Positions 1 through 9,463 of a stretch of 64,000 bases of DNA are shown here, piece by piece. Position numbers and translations under genes: made by a program. Within the stretch, counting starts at the first letter, position 1; each line of letters begins with the position of its first letter. This stretch comes from a virus: positions 103,600-167,599 of the IMG/VR virus record IMGVR_UViG_3300043444_000502; one strand, written 5' to 3'. The notes beneath the pieces are model-generated. The model searched no databases and was not told the DNA's origin. It was given only the letters and a program-made list of their open reading frames with translations.

Positions 1-1
1 T

Positions 2-775
2 AAAGCAAAATCATTAACAAGTATTTTAGAAAAAATGACAGATTGTCCATATCGCTTTGGTATGACAGGCACATTAGATGGTACATTAACTCATAAACTC
101 GTTTTAGAAGGTTTATTTGGTACAGTATATCAAGTTACAACTACTAAAGCTTTGATGGATGCAGAACAACTTGCTAAATTAAATATCAATTGTTTAGTTT
201 TAAAATATTCTGATGAAGAATGCCAATATGTAAAAGATAAAACATATTCTGAAGAAATTGATTTTATAATTGCACATGAAAAACGCAATAGATTTGTACG
301 CAATTTAGCAGTTGCACAAGAAGGTAATACTCTTGTATTGTTTAATCGTGTTGAAAAACATGGTAAACCATTATTTAATATGATTAGAGAAAAAGCAGCA
401 GATACAAGAAAAGTATTTTATGTATCTGGAGAAACTGCAGTAGATGACAGAGAGTCTATTCGTGCTATCACCGAAAAAGAAAAGAATGCAATTATCGTAG
501 CATCGCTTGGCACTTTTTCAACTGGTATTAACATACGTAATTTGCATAATATCATTTTCGCATCTCCATCAAAATCTCAAGTTAAAGTGCTCCAATCAAT
601 TGGTCGTGGTTTAAGAAAATCAGATGATGGTAGAGATACTGTGCTTTATGATATTTGTGATGATTTACATTGGAAGACTAAAAAGAACTTCACTTTGGTC
701 CATGCTGGTATCAGAGTACAAATATATACTAAAGAGCAATTTGATTATAAAATTCACGAGGTAAAAATAACATGA
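2..775 (+). CDS. uvsW: UvsW-like DNA/RNA helicase, C-terminal part (5' end outside window)
   Basis: Superfamily 2 helicase of T4-like phages that unwinds R-loops and branched recombination intermediates and helps switch from origin-dependent to recombination-dependent replication. The reading frame is open from base 2, so the first visible ATG (base 35) is internal and the N-terminal ATPase lobe lies outside the window. Visible are the MTGTLDG motif near the end of lobe 1 and the second RecA lobe with a QSIGRGLRK motif VI. The stop overlaps the next ATG by 4 bases. T4 family assignment is firm; only the C-terminal half can be seen. Confidence 0.9.
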   Translation, partial: KAKSLTSILEKMTDCPYRFGMTGTLDGTLTHKLVLEGLFGTVYQVTTTKALMDAEQLAKLNINCLVLKYSDEECQYVKDKTYSEEIDFIIAHEKRNRFVRNLAVAQEGNTLVLFNRVEKHGKPLFNMIREKAADTRKVFYVSGETAVDDRESIRAITEKEKNAIIVASLGTFSTGINIRNLHNIIFASPSKSQVKVLQSIGRGLRKSDDGRDTVLYDICDDLHWKTKKNFTLVHAGIRVQIYTKEQFDYKIHEVKIT

Positions 776-1182
776 TTAATTATTTGCCACGCGACATTAG
801 ACAAATAAAACTTGTTAATGGTGAAGAACTATTAACAGAAGTAGTTGGTGAAGATTCTGCAGAATTGTTGATTCGTAATCCACTAAAAGTACATAGAGAG
901 CGTATGCAAATAAATGATATTGCCCGCGAAGCAAATATGTTTACTAGATGGATGGGGTTTTCTGATAATGATGAGCATATTCTTAAGAAAGAATTTGTTA
1001 TCATTCAAGATATTGTTAATGATGCGGTAGCGTTGTATTATAATAAAATGACAGCTAATATTCTAGAAGATCAAGTTAATCCAATATCAAGCGCTGATGA
1101 AGCTTCTGATCCAGATTTAGTAAAGAGCACAATTAATTATGTTGAACCAGATGATACTGATGAAGGTCCAACTTATCACTAG
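772..1182 (+). CDS. Conserved phage protein, possible Sm-like fold
   Basis: 136 aa, start overlapping the uvsW stop. Residues about 10-40 (IKLVNGEELLTEVVGED, then NPLKV) have the look of a small Sm-like beta barrel: a strand, a G-E turn, a second strand, then NPL. The C-terminal 30 residues are acidic and probably disordered. A protein at 15154-15438 opens with a similar IQLVNGHDIIGDI segment, so the two may be distant paralogues. Function is unknown; translational coupling to uvsW is inferred from the overlap. Confidence 0.6.
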   Translation: MINYLPRDIRQIKLVNGEELLTEVVGEDSAELLIRNPLKVHRERMQINDIAREANMFTRWMGFSDNDEHILKKEFVIIQDIVNDAVALYYNKMTANILEDQVNPISSADEASDPDLVKSTINYVEPDDTDEGPTYH

Positions 1183-1191
1183 GATTATATT

Positions 1192-1821
1192 ATGGAATTT
1201 GAACATTATTTTCACGAATTAAAATCACCTGGATATATCACGGCTAAAGTGCCTGCAGAAATTATGCGAGTATTTGATAATGCAGTGAATGATGTAAAGC
1301 TAAACGGCGGTCAAGATATGGCACATAGATTAGCTGGTCATCTCGATAATCAAATCAATTTGATGAATAGAAAAGATTGTGTTGACGCTATCACGCCATT
1401 TGTATATGACTTAGCTCGTTTATATGATATGCGCTTTGATTATATGCGTAGATTTCAAACGCGTGAAGATGATCAATTGCTATATCTACAAGCGCTATGG
1501 TTAAATTTGCAAAAGAAACATGAATTCAATCCATTGCATAAACATGGTGGTGTATATTCATTTGCTATATGGCATACTATTCCATATGATATTAATGATG
1601 AAATAAATATGTTTAAGACAAAACATAGTAAAGCATCTTGCTTTGAATTTGGATATGTTGATGCGTTAGGTTTGCAACAATTTGAAACTATACCAGTCAA
1701 TAAATCGTATGAAGGTGTAATATGTTTCTTTCCAGCAGTACTTCATCACGGCGTATATCCATTCTTTACTAGTGATGACTATAGAATAAGTATTGCTGGT
1801 AACTTATACTTTAAATCATAA
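1192..1821 (+). CDS. Putative 2OG-Fe(II) oxygenase
   Basis: 209 aa. The core looks like the 2-oxoglutarate/Fe(II) dioxygenase fold common in T4-like aquatic phages: an NPLHKHGG segment near residue 113 that could supply the first metal His, and HHGVYPF followed by an Arg (DDYRIS) near residues 184-200 as the distal His and the 2OG-binding Arg. The substrate cannot be read from the sequence; phage members have been suggested to modify DNA bases, proteins or small molecules. A second, unrelated-looking 2OG enzyme is at 30759-31346. Last gene before a divergent promoter region. Confidence 0.65.
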   Translation: MEFEHYFHELKSPGYITAKVPAEIMRVFDNAVNDVKLNGGQDMAHRLAGHLDNQINLMNRKDCVDAITPFVYDLARLYDMRFDYMRRFQTREDDQLLYLQALWLNLQKKHEFNPLHKHGGVYSFAIWHTIPYDINDEINMFKTKHSKASCFEFGYVDALGLQQFETIPVNKSYEGVICFFPAVLHHGVYPFFTSDDYRISIAGNLYFKS

Positions 1822-1855
1822 TAAAGGTTATACCTCTGGCCCTGGGGGTAGATAA

Positions 1856-1885
1856 ATTATATCATAAAAATATCCTGTTGTACAT
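1856..1885 (-). promoter_or_regulatory. Minus-strand promoter-like element
   Basis: Read on the - strand this has the window-wide promoter layout: GGGGGCCT immediately upstream, -35 ATGTAC at 1885-1880, exactly 18 bases, then -10 TATAAT at 1861-1856. It points leftward into the 3' end of the 2OG gene, where no - strand gene is visible. It faces away from the + strand promoter at 1906-1935. Confidence 0.55.
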
Positions 1886-1905
1886 AGGCCCCCCGTAAAA
1901 AAATA

Positions 1906-1935
1906 TTGTACTTTTGTTAAAAAATATGTTATAAT
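1906..1935 (+). promoter_or_regulatory. Promoter for gp55-gp47-gp46-def
   Basis: -35 TTGTAC (1906-1911), 18-base spacer, -10 TATAAT (1930-1935) with an upstream ATGT. Leader of about 35 bases to the gp55 ATG at 1978. Confidence 0.8.
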
Positions 1936-1977
1936 ACATTATGTGTCCTAATTTTTTAGTTGGAGTGAAATGATAAG

Positions 1978-2580
1978 ATGTCTGAACCTAAGGCTCGTCC
2001 CCATTATGTGGACAACAAGAAGTTTGGCAAAGCATTAGAAGAATACGCAATCGTAGTTAATAAAGCTAAAGCTGACAACAAACCAATCCCTACAGTACCA
2101 AACTATATCGCAGAATGCTTTCTGAAAATTGCAGAAGGTTTATCACATAAAGTCAACTTCATTCGATACACATATCGAGAAGAGATGGTTATGGACGCGG
2201 TTGAGAACTGTTTACGTGCTATCACAAACTATAATCCAAATGCTGAAACTAGAACTGGTACACAAAATGCCTTTTCTTATTTTACACAAATTTGTTTCTT
2301 TGCCTTTTTAAGGAGAATCGAAAAAGAAAAGAAACAACAAGACATTAAATTCAAATTCATTGAACAGTGTGGTGTTGAAGAGTTTATTGCAAATATTGAA
2401 GGTGATGATACTCATAGCGAACAAGCATTCATAGATTCTTTAAGAGAACGTATTTCAAAAGTTAGAGAAAAAGATGGTGCTATTAAAGAATTCAGTAAAA
2501 AAGAAAAACAAAATAAAGCTTTAGAATTGTTTATGACAGATGAGTTAGTGGAATTTATTAATGAAAATTGCAATTCTTAA
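1978..2580 (+). CDS. 55: Late-transcription sigma factor gp55
   Basis: 200 aa, close to T4 gp55 in length. This divergent sigma-70 relative directs host RNA polymerase to late promoters (TATAAATA) with help from the sliding clamp. The sigma-2-like helix-rich part is visible around residues 60-115 (region ending NAFSYFTQICFFAFLRRIEKEKKQQ), followed by a basic and acidic tail. Matching TATAAATA elements exist in this window at 33013 and 36209, in front of virion genes, which supports the role. Preceded by its own promoter. The 3' end overlaps gp47 by 20 bases. Confidence 0.9.
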   Translation: MSEPKARPHYVDNKKFGKALEEYAIVVNKAKADNKPIPTVPNYIAECFLKIAEGLSHKVNFIRYTYREEMVMDAVENCLRAITNYNPNAETRTGTQNAFSYFTQICFFAFLRRIEKEKKQQDIKFKFIEQCGVEEFIANIEGDDTHSEQAFIDSLRERISKVREKDGAIKEFSKKEKQNKALELFMTDELVEFINENCNS

Positions 2581-3622
2581 CGATACACATTGTGGTGCTC
2601 GTAATTCATCTGATATCTTTATGGATTATCAGGAAAAATTTTATACAGATGTTTTCTTTCCATATTTGATAGAAAATCATATCACTGAAATTATTCATTT
2701 GGGTGATTATTATGAACATCGTAAATATGTAAACTTTAAAGCATTAGAACACAATCGTAAAGTTTTCTTGGAAAAATTACGTGAACATAAAATTCATATG
2801 AGAATTATTCCAGGCAATCATGATGTATTTTATAAAAATACGAATGAATTATGTTCATTAAAAGAACTAATGGGTTATTATGTTGATTGTGTTACAATTG
2901 AAATGGAACCAATTGTTGTTGAAGAATATGATATACCAATTGCATTAGTGCCATGGATCAATGCAGAAAATTATGCTAATACGATGGAGTTTATTAAAAA
3001 CTGTAAAGCATCGATTATTGGAGGACACTTTGAATTTTCTGGATTCGAAATGTATAAGGGGATTCCTAATCCTCATGGTATGGATACATCTAACTTTGCT
3101 AGATTTGAAACCGTATTATCTGGCCATTTTCACACTAAGTCTTCTCGCGACAACATTCATTATCTTGGTTCTCAAATGGAATTTACTTGGGGTGATTGCG
3201 ATGATCCAAAATATTTTCATATTTTAGATACACAAACACGTGAAATTGTTGCAGTTAATAATCCATATACACTTCATAAAAAAGTAGTGTACAATGATGA
3301 AAAAATGGATTATAATAATTATGATGTAACAAAATTAGATAATCAATTTGTAAAAGTCATCGTTGAAAAGAAAAGTGATTTTTTTGCATTTGATCGTTTT
3401 ATTGATCGTATTCAACAACGTCCAATTTATGAATTAAAAATAGCTGAATCTTTTACAGAATATTTGGGTGATAATGTAGAAGATGATGAAATTGAGTTGG
3501 ATGATACACAAGTTTTATTAGATTCTTATGTTGAAGCAGTTGACACAGAAGCTGATAAAGAAAAATTAAAAACTCTACTAAGAGGTTTATACGTAGAGGC
3601 TCAAACCGCAGAAGTTATATAA
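2561..3622 (+). CDS. 47: Recombination endonuclease subunit gp47 (Mre11-like)
   Basis: 353 aa calcineurin-fold phosphoesterase, the nuclease half of the SbcCD/Mre11-Rad50-type complex that resects DNA ends for phage recombination-dependent replication. Metal-binding motifs are in order: NDTHCGA (near residue 6), GDYYEHRK (about 49), GNHD (about 85), GGHFE (about 154) and SGHFHT (about 187). Starts inside the end of gp55 and shares its last base with the start of gp46, so expression is coupled to both. Confidence 0.95.
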   Translation: MKIAILNDTHCGARNSSDIFMDYQEKFYTDVFFPYLIENHITEIIHLGDYYEHRKYVNFKALEHNRKVFLEKLREHKIHMRIIPGNHDVFYKNTNELCSLKELMGYYVDCVTIEMEPIVVEEYDIPIALVPWINAENYANTMEFIKNCKASIIGGHFEFSGFEMYKGIPNPHGMDTSNFARFETVLSGHFHTKSSRDNIHYLGSQMEFTWGDCDDPKYFHILDTQTREIVAVNNPYTLHKKVVYNDEKMDYNNYDVTKLDNQFVKVIVEKKSDFFAFDRFIDRIQQRPIYELKIAESFTEYLGDNVEDDEIELDDTQVLLDSYVEAVDTEADKEKLKTLLRGLYVEAQTAEVI

Positions 3623-5340
3623 TGGCATCTATTATCTTTAAAACTGTACGATGGAAAAATTTCTTAAGTACAGGAGATCAATTTACAGAAATTCAATTGG
3701 ATCGCAACGATAGTACTCTTATCGTCGGTCAAAACGGCGCAGGTAAGAGTACGTTGCTTGATGCGTTATCATTTGGTTTATTTGGAAAACCATATCGTAA
3801 TATTCTTAAACCACAATTAGTTAATTCTATCAATGGAAAACAGTGTGTGGTTGAAGTTGAATTTAGTGTTGGTGCAGCAGAATTTAAAATTATTCGTGGT
3901 ATTAAACCAAACACTTTTGAGATTTATCAAAATGGTAAAATGATAAATCAAGATTCTAATACACGTGACTATCAAGCATTCCTCGAACAAAATGTTTTGA
4001 AGTTAAATCATAAATCGTTCCATCAAATTGTTGTCATTGGATCTGCTTCTTTTACTCCTTTTATGCAGCTTCCAACTGGACAACGTAGAACTATTATTGA
4101 GGAATTGCTTGATATTCAAGTGTTTTCTAGAATGAACCAAATTCTCAAAGAGAAAATGGCAAGACTGAAGGAACAAATTGCAGATGTTAATACACAACTC
4201 GAGCTTATTGGTGAAAAGATTAGATTACAAAACAAGTATATTTCCGATGTCGAATCACTTGCAAAAGACCAGATTCTTGATAAGCAGAATTCCATCGCAG
4301 ACTACCAGAATAGCATACGGAATTTACAAGACCAAAACTCTGAACTTTCGCAAAAGTTGGAGTTACTTATTCAACGACAAAAAGATCTCAAAGCAGTTAC
4401 AAATAAGAAACAAAAAATGGTCGGATTTGGAAGTAAGTTTGAATCTACCCTCAAGACATTGCAAGACGACAGAGCTTTTTTTGTGGAAAATACTTCTTGC
4501 CCAACCTGTTCTCAAGAAATATCTGCCGAAACACGGGAAAGCCACGTGCATCGATGCGATAATAAGATCGGGGAAATTACTCAAGGTATTGAGAAGCTCA
4601 AGGAAGAATTAGAAGTTGTTCTTAACCAAGAAACTTCATTAATGTCAGACATCGAATCATTTCAACAGTCTCAAATGGATATTGTTGCAAATAATGCTTC
4701 AATTTCTGCGCTGCAAAAAGCCATTGATAAATTAGAAAAAGAAATTTTAAATATTGAAGGTACTGATGGAGATGTTAGTGCAGCTCATGGTGATTTAAAA
4801 ATATTGCATGAACAAAAAGAAAAATTAGCTGAATTGAAGTTATCGCAAATCGATCAACAAAATTACAATCATATTGTAAATGAAATGTTGAAAGATACAG
4901 GTATAAAAACAAAGATTGTTAAACAATATCTACCAGTAATTAATAAATTAGTAAATCAATATTTACAAATCTTAGACTTTTTTGTATTATTCAACTTAGA
5001 TGAATCTTTCAATGAAACAATTAAATCTCGTCATCGCGATGATTTTTCTTATGCAAGTTTCTCTGAGGGCGAGAAACAGCGTATTGATTTAAGTCTACTC
5101 TTCACATGGCGTCAAATTGCCAAAATGAAGAATTCTGCTAATACAAACCTTCTAATCTTAGATGAAACATTTGATTCATCACTAGATAATGATGGTATTG
5201 ATAATCTAATGAAAATTTTAAACACAGTTACTGTTGATACAAATGTGTTTATTATTTCTCATAAAGGTGATGTGCTAGATTCTAAATTTAGACACAAAAT
5301 TGAATTTATTAAAGAACGAAACTTTTCAAGGATTAAATAA
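3622..5340 (+). CDS. 46: Recombination endonuclease subunit gp46 (Rad50/SbcC-like)
   Basis: 572 aa ABC-type ATPase that pairs with gp47. Walker A GQNGAGKST near residue 37; coiled-coil arms from about 165 to 450, interrupted by a zinc hook CPTC near residue 293; signature FSEGEKQRIDLSL and Walker B LLILDETFDSS in the last 100 residues. Codon use changes inside the coiled coil (about 4140-4600), with more C-ending codons than the flanks. Last base overlaps the start of the deformylase. Confidence 0.95.
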   Translation: MASIIFKTVRWKNFLSTGDQFTEIQLDRNDSTLIVGQNGAGKSTLLDALSFGLFGKPYRNILKPQLVNSINGKQCVVEVEFSVGAAEFKIIRGIKPNTFEIYQNGKMINQDSNTRDYQAFLEQNVLKLNHKSFHQIVVIGSASFTPFMQLPTGQRRTIIEELLDIQVFSRMNQILKEKMARLKEQIADVNTQLELIGEKIRLQNKYISDVESLAKDQILDKQNSIADYQNSIRNLQDQNSELSQKLELLIQRQKDLKAVTNKKQKMVGFGSKFESTLKTLQDDRAFFVENTSCPTCSQEISAETRESHVHRCDNKIGEITQGIEKLKEELEVVLNQETSLMSDIESFQQSQMDIVANNASISALQKAIDKLEKEILNIEGTDGDVSAAHGDLKILHEQKEKLAELKLSQIDQQNYNHIVNEMLKDTGIKTKIVKQYLPVINKLVNQYLQILDFFVLFNLDESFNETIKSRHRDDFSYASFSEGEKQRIDLSLLFTWRQIAKMKNSANTNLLILDETFDSSLDNDGIDNLMKILNTVTVDTNVFIISHKGDVLDSKFRHKIEFIKERNFSRIK

Positions 5341-5831
5341 TGGATTTACAATATAAACTTATTCCTTTTGATGATGCAATGTTATCATCTCCAGTACAAT
5401 ATATTGATATTGAAAATAAACAAGAATTTGCAGAACGTTTAGAAAATGCTTGTAAATTTTTTAAAGGTATTGGATTATCAGCCAATCAAGTGGGTATTAA
5501 TAATAGAGTTTTTTGTGTAGCGTATGAAGGGTTTAATGAAACGTTCTTCGATCCAAAAATCGTTGAATATTCTAAAGAAGAAACTTTATTTGAAGAAGGT
5601 TGTTTGTCACAACCTGGTGTATTCATCAATTTAAAACGTCCTAAGGCAATTAGAATTGAATATACGAATAAAAACAATGAACGCGTTACTACTGATTTTG
5701 GTGGTATCACTGCAAGAATTATTCAACATGAATATGATCATATGGAAGGCACAAATTTTATAAAACGTGCTTCTCCTTTAAAACAAGCATTGGCACTTAA
5801 GAAAGCTAATGCAAAGAAAAGACGTTATTAA
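5340..5831 (+). CDS. def: Peptide deformylase
   Basis: 163 aa metalloenzyme that removes the N-formyl group from new proteins. All three family motifs are present: GIGLSANQVG near residue 41, EEGCLS near 86 (metal-binding Cys) and QHEYDH near 130 (two metal-binding His and the catalytic Glu). Phage versions are short, lack a long C-terminal helix and are frequent in aquatic T4-like phages. Directly coupled to gp46 by a one-base overlap. Confidence 0.93.
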   Translation: MDLQYKLIPFDDAMLSSPVQYIDIENKQEFAERLENACKFFKGIGLSANQVGINNRVFCVAYEGFNETFFDPKIVEYSKEETLFEEGCLSQPGVFINLKRPKAIRIEYTNKNNERVTTDFGGITARIIQHEYDHMEGTNFIKRASPLKQALALKKANAKKRRY

Positions 5832-5852
5832 TCATATACTTGCATAGGGCCT

Positions 5853-5882
5853 ATGTACAGCATGTTATTTCTATGGTATAAT
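5853..5882 (+). promoter_or_regulatory. Promoter for the CobT-like gene
   Basis: GGGCCT then ATGTAC (5853-5858), 18 bases, TATAAT (5877-5882) preceded by ATGG. Confidence 0.8.
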
Positions 5883-5908
5883 ATATACATATCAAATGAG
5901 GAAATAAC

Positions 5909-8197
5909 ATGCAAGGTGTCCAACTCGATGCAATCTCAATCAACTTAGATCAGCAGTCTACTTTAGCACGTTTGTTAGCTAGAGAAAATATCACTGTTAT
6001 TCACGGTGCTTATAAGACTGCATGGTTCGATCCCACAAAACGTGTACTCGCTTTGCCTATTTGGAAGAATAAGGGTAAAGCAGTCTACGATCTTTTAACA
6101 GGCCATGAAGTCGGTCATGCATTATACACTCCAGCACAAGGATGGCATGATGCAGTTGATGATATTAATGGCGCACCTAAAGCATATCTCAATATTTTAG
6201 AAGACGTACGAATCGAACGTAAAGTTCAAGATTTGTATCCTGGTCTTCGCTTTCAATTTCGCAAAGCTTATAAACAATTGGCTGAAGAAGACTTTTTCGG
6301 TATCGTAAAAAGTGGAGCAGATGTTAATTTGTTGAAAGTTATTGATAAGATTAATCTATTAGCAAAACTTGGTGATCATATTACTATTGCTTTAGATCCA
6401 ATTGAAATGAATTATTTTACTCGTGCTTATTGTACGGAAACATTTGAAGATGTGATAGCTTTAGCTAAAGAAATTTATGCATATCAAAAATCATTAGAAA
6501 AAGATATTCCACAATCTACAGAAGAAGTTCCAACTATTAATGTGTCTTCGAATGAAATAGAAGAAAGTGAAGACGATAATAGCAGTGATTATGAAAAGCA
6601 AGAGTCTTCTACAGAAGAACCATCATCAGTAGATGAAACACAAGAAGAAGACACAACTGAAGAAGAACCACAATCTGGAAAATCTGGTCGTGGAACTCGC
6701 GACGTCGAACAAAAAGAACTTGCTAAAGATGATGTAAAAACTGAATCTGATAAAGACAAGCACAAAACTAAAGACATTGATGAAGAAGACATCGTTGATC
6801 AAGAAGCAATGACTGATAAGGCATTTCGCGAAAGAGAAAGTGAATTGGTTGCTGACTCTGAGTTGAATAAGCATATGATTTACACAATCAACAAAGTTCG
6901 TCAACCTGAAATCATCATTGACTATAAAGAATATTACGCTGAATGGCATAAACATTTAAATGCTATCACATCATCAGATGCATGGTATAAAGATCGTATT
7001 ACTGAAAATTTAGTAGAGCTTGAAGACACATTTAAGAAATTTAAATCTGATACAGATCTTGCTGCAGCATATATGGCAAAAGAATTTGAATTGCGTAAAG
7101 CCGCATATCAATATTCTCGCTCGACGTTACAAAAAACTGGTGTTATTAATACCAATCGTTTGCATGCATATAAAACTAGTGAAGATATTTTCTTAAAGTC
7201 TACTAAACTTGCAAATTATAAGAACCATGGTATGATGTTGTTTATTGACTTCTCAGGTTCTATGTCAGAAAATATTGGTCCTACAATTCGTCAAACATTA
7301 AATCTTGCAGCATTTTGTCGCATGATTAATATTCCATATGAAGTGTATGCGTTTACAACTCGTGTACGTGATGAAGTTTCTGATGAAATTGATTTATCGT
7401 CATATAGTGACTGTGAAGTTGTCATGCAAAAGTTCAACTTAATGAACCTAATGTCTTCGCGTATGTCACGTCGCGAATATAATGAAAGTTTCCGTATGCT
7501 TTGGAATTTATCAATGGCATGGGATAATAAACTTCATAACAGTTACATTAATCCGTGGAATCATTTACATAGTACACCATTGAATACATGCATTGTATAT
7601 GCTCATGATCTTATTGCTCAATATAAGATTAAACATAATGTCGAAAAAATGACTACAATGTTTTTGACTGATGGAGATTCTGATAGTTTCCAGATTAGAG
7701 TTACTGATGAAGGAAAATCAAATAGCATTTATGCAAACGATGGTTATGGTTATAGAGGACGTAAAGCTATTATTCGTTGTGCAGGCAAAAGCTTCACTGT
7801 GAATAATATTGTTGGTTCAGATATGACAAAGAACTTATTGCTTTCACTTAAGAAAACAACTAATACTAATGTACTTGGTTTTTTCATTAGCGAATATCGT
7901 AATCAAGCTATTGCTAAAGCAGTTGATCAAGCTCCTGTTGGTCAATGGACTAAGTACAAAGAAAAGTATACTGAGCATATGAATAAAAATCGTTGCTTGA
8001 TTGAAGATAACATTTTTGGTTATGATCGCTATTTTGGTCTATGCACAAAATATATGGATATTGTAGAAGATGAATTTGGTGAAATGGTTGAAGATGGAGC
8101 CAGTAAAGGTAAAATTAAAACAGCATTTGCAAAAATGACTAAGGCAAAGCGAGTAAATCGTATCTTGCTAAATGCATTTGTTGATGCAATTGCATGA
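5909..8197 (+). CDS. cobT: CobT-like VWA protein with HExxH motif
   Basis: 762 aa. The N-terminal region has a zinc-peptidase-like HEVGHALYTP (about residues 66-75) followed by an EDVRIERK helix that could give the third ligand. Residues about 205-310 are very acidic and repetitive, likely disordered. A VWA domain begins near residue 447 with the MIDAS motif DFSGSMS. The layout matches the CobT subunit of cobaltochelatase and the VWA partners of MoxR-type AAA+ ATPases. The next gene is the matching AAA+ partner. No CobN-type chelatase subunit is visible here, so cobalt insertion is doubtful and a remodelling or protease role is equally possible. Confidence 0.75.
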   Translation: MQGVQLDAISINLDQQSTLARLLARENITVIHGAYKTAWFDPTKRVLALPIWKNKGKAVYDLLTGHEVGHALYTPAQGWHDAVDDINGAPKAYLNILEDVRIERKVQDLYPGLRFQFRKAYKQLAEEDFFGIVKSGADVNLLKVIDKINLLAKLGDHITIALDPIEMNYFTRAYCTETFEDVIALAKEIYAYQKSLEKDIPQSTEEVPTINVSSNEIEESEDDNSSDYEKQESSTEEPSSVDETQEEDTTEEEPQSGKSGRGTRDVEQKELAKDDVKTESDKDKHKTKDIDEEDIVDQEAMTDKAFRERESELVADSELNKHMIYTINKVRQPEIIIDYKEYYAEWHKHLNAITSSDAWYKDRITENLVELEDTFKKFKSDTDLAAAYMAKEFELRKAAYQYSRSTLQKTGVINTNRLHAYKTSEDIFLKSTKLANYKNHGMMLFIDFSGSMSENIGPTIRQTLNLAAFCRMINIPYEVYAFTTRVRDEVSDEIDLSSYSDCEVVMQKFNLMNLMSSRMSRREYNESFRMLWNLSMAWDNKLHNSYINPWNHLHSTPLNTCIVYAHDLIAQYKIKHNVEKMTTMFLTDGDSDSFQIRVTDEGKSNSIYANDGYGYRGRKAIIRCAGKSFTVNNIVGSDMTKNLLLSLKKTTNTNVLGFFISEYRNQAIAKAVDQAPVGQWTKYKEKYTEHMNKNRCLIEDNIFGYDRYFGLCTKYMDIVEDEFGEMVEDGASKGKIKTAFAKMTKAKRVNRILLNAFVDAIA

Positions 8198-8217
8198 TGG
8201 GCATGCATCTAGGGTCT

Positions 8218-8247
8218 ATGTACAACATGTTAAAAATGTGGTATAAT
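8218..8247 (+). promoter_or_regulatory. Promoter for the CobS-like gene
   Basis: ATGTAC (8218-8223), 18 bases, TATAAT (8242-8247) with TGTGG just upstream. Confidence 0.8.
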
Positions 8248-8300
8248 ATAACCTGGATGTATGATTAAATTGTAATGTAAATGTGAAAGGTGTCCAAACC

Positions 8301-9452
8301 ATGAAGCAAGAAATTAAAACAGCATTCGTCAAAACTCTTGGCGATAAATATCCTGGTCGATCAGTATTCGATGTAAAAGAACTCGTCGATCATGCTGAAG
8401 AAATGGGTCTAGGTTACCCGAACTTTATCACTAAACCAGAAAATCGAGTTGGTCGTGGTAAATACCAAATTCAAATGTTGGCAGCAGTTGTGCCACTTAA
8501 AAAGCCTGTTGCAGAAACGTCTGCACAGAATCAAGTTATTCAAACGGTATTTGATCAAGTGAAAATTGAAGTTCCAGAAAAAGATAAAACTTACGTATCG
8601 TGGGGATTCTTTCGAGACGTAAAGCAAATCATTGAATCAATGGCATTCTATCCTGTGTTTATTGCAGGTTTGTCAGGTAATGGTAAGACAATGATGGTTG
8701 AACAGGCTTGTGCTCAATCACAGCGCAAATATGTACGCGTTAACATTACAGAAGAAACTGATGAAGATGATCTTATCGGTGGTTTCCGTCTAGTGAACGG
8801 TGAAACTGTTTGGTGTGATGGTCCTGTACCTCAAGCCATGAAGCAAGGCGCAATTTGTCTAATCGACGAGATCGATCGTGGTTCTAATAAGCTTATGTGT
8901 TTGCAAGCTGTACTTGAAGGCAAACCACTATATATTAAAAAGACTGGCGCGGTTGTTCGACCAGAAACGGGTTTCAATGTGATTGCAACTGCCAACACTA
9001 AAGGTCGTGGCTCTGAAGATGGTCGCTTTACAGGTGCACGCATCCTTGATGAAGCTTTCCTAGAACGTTTTGTTGCAACTATGGATCAACCATATCCTAC
9101 TACTGCAGTAGAAAAGAAAATTGTTCTAAACGCTATGGAATCTTATGGCAAATTGGATGGTGAATTTGCAGATAACTTAGTTACATGGTCAGATATTATC
9201 CGTACTACATACAAAGATGGCGGTGTAGATGATTTAATCTCTACACGTCGTCTAGTTCATATCGCTCGTACGTATGGTATTTTTGGTGATCGCAAGAAAG
9301 CGATTGAGCTTTGCATCTCTCGCTTTGATGAAGATACACGTACAGCATTTTTAGATCTGTACACAAAGGTGGATAGTAAAGCTGTACAACCAGTTTCAGA
9401 AAAAGAATTTGTTGAAGCACCAATTCAGAACGATACTGTAACACCATTTTAA
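8301..9452 (+). CDS. cobS: CobS-like AAA+ ATPase (MoxR type)
   Basis: 383 aa from the ATG at 8301. A GTG at 8283 is in frame, but the AAAGGTG ribosome site overlaps it and is spaced better for 8301. Walker A GLSGNGKTMM near residue 121, Walker B CLIDEID near 185, sensor-type segment IATANTKGRG near 227. Partner of the VWA protein encoded upstream; each has its own promoter, so the two can be made in different amounts. CobS-like genes are frequent in marine T4-like phages, but their role during infection is not settled. Confidence 0.8.
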   Translation: MKQEIKTAFVKTLGDKYPGRSVFDVKELVDHAEEMGLGYPNFITKPENRVGRGKYQIQMLAAVVPLKKPVAETSAQNQVIQTVFDQVKIEVPEKDKTYVSWGFFRDVKQIIESMAFYPVFIAGLSGNGKTMMVEQACAQSQRKYVRVNITEETDEDDLIGGFRLVNGETVWCDGPVPQAMKQGAICLIDEIDRGSNKLMCLQAVLEGKPLYIKKTGAVVRPETGFNVIATANTKGRGSEDGRFTGARILDEAFLERFVATMDQPYPTTAVEKKIVLNAMESYGKLDGEFADNLVTWSDIIRTTYKDGGVDDLISTRRLVHIARTYGIFGDRKKAIELCISRFDEDTRTAFLDLYTKVDSKAVQPVSEKEFVEAPIQNDTVTPF

Positions 9453-9463
9453 TTTTTACACCT

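Noticed and set aside
1605-1615. AAATAAATA inside the 2OG gene as late promoter
   Set aside because: Lacks the leading TAT and is inside coding sequence in an AT-rich genome; chance match likely.
4178-4612. Long open frame in another phase inside gp46
   Set aside because: Lies in a GC-rich codon patch of a certain gene; no ribosome site and no protein-like pattern. The same holds for the alternative frames at 17441-17704, 29138-29458, 40645-40965 and 57488-57766.
5909-9452. True cobaltochelatase for cobalamin synthesis
   Set aside because: No CobN-type subunit or other cobalamin gene in the window, so only CobS/CobT-like is supported.
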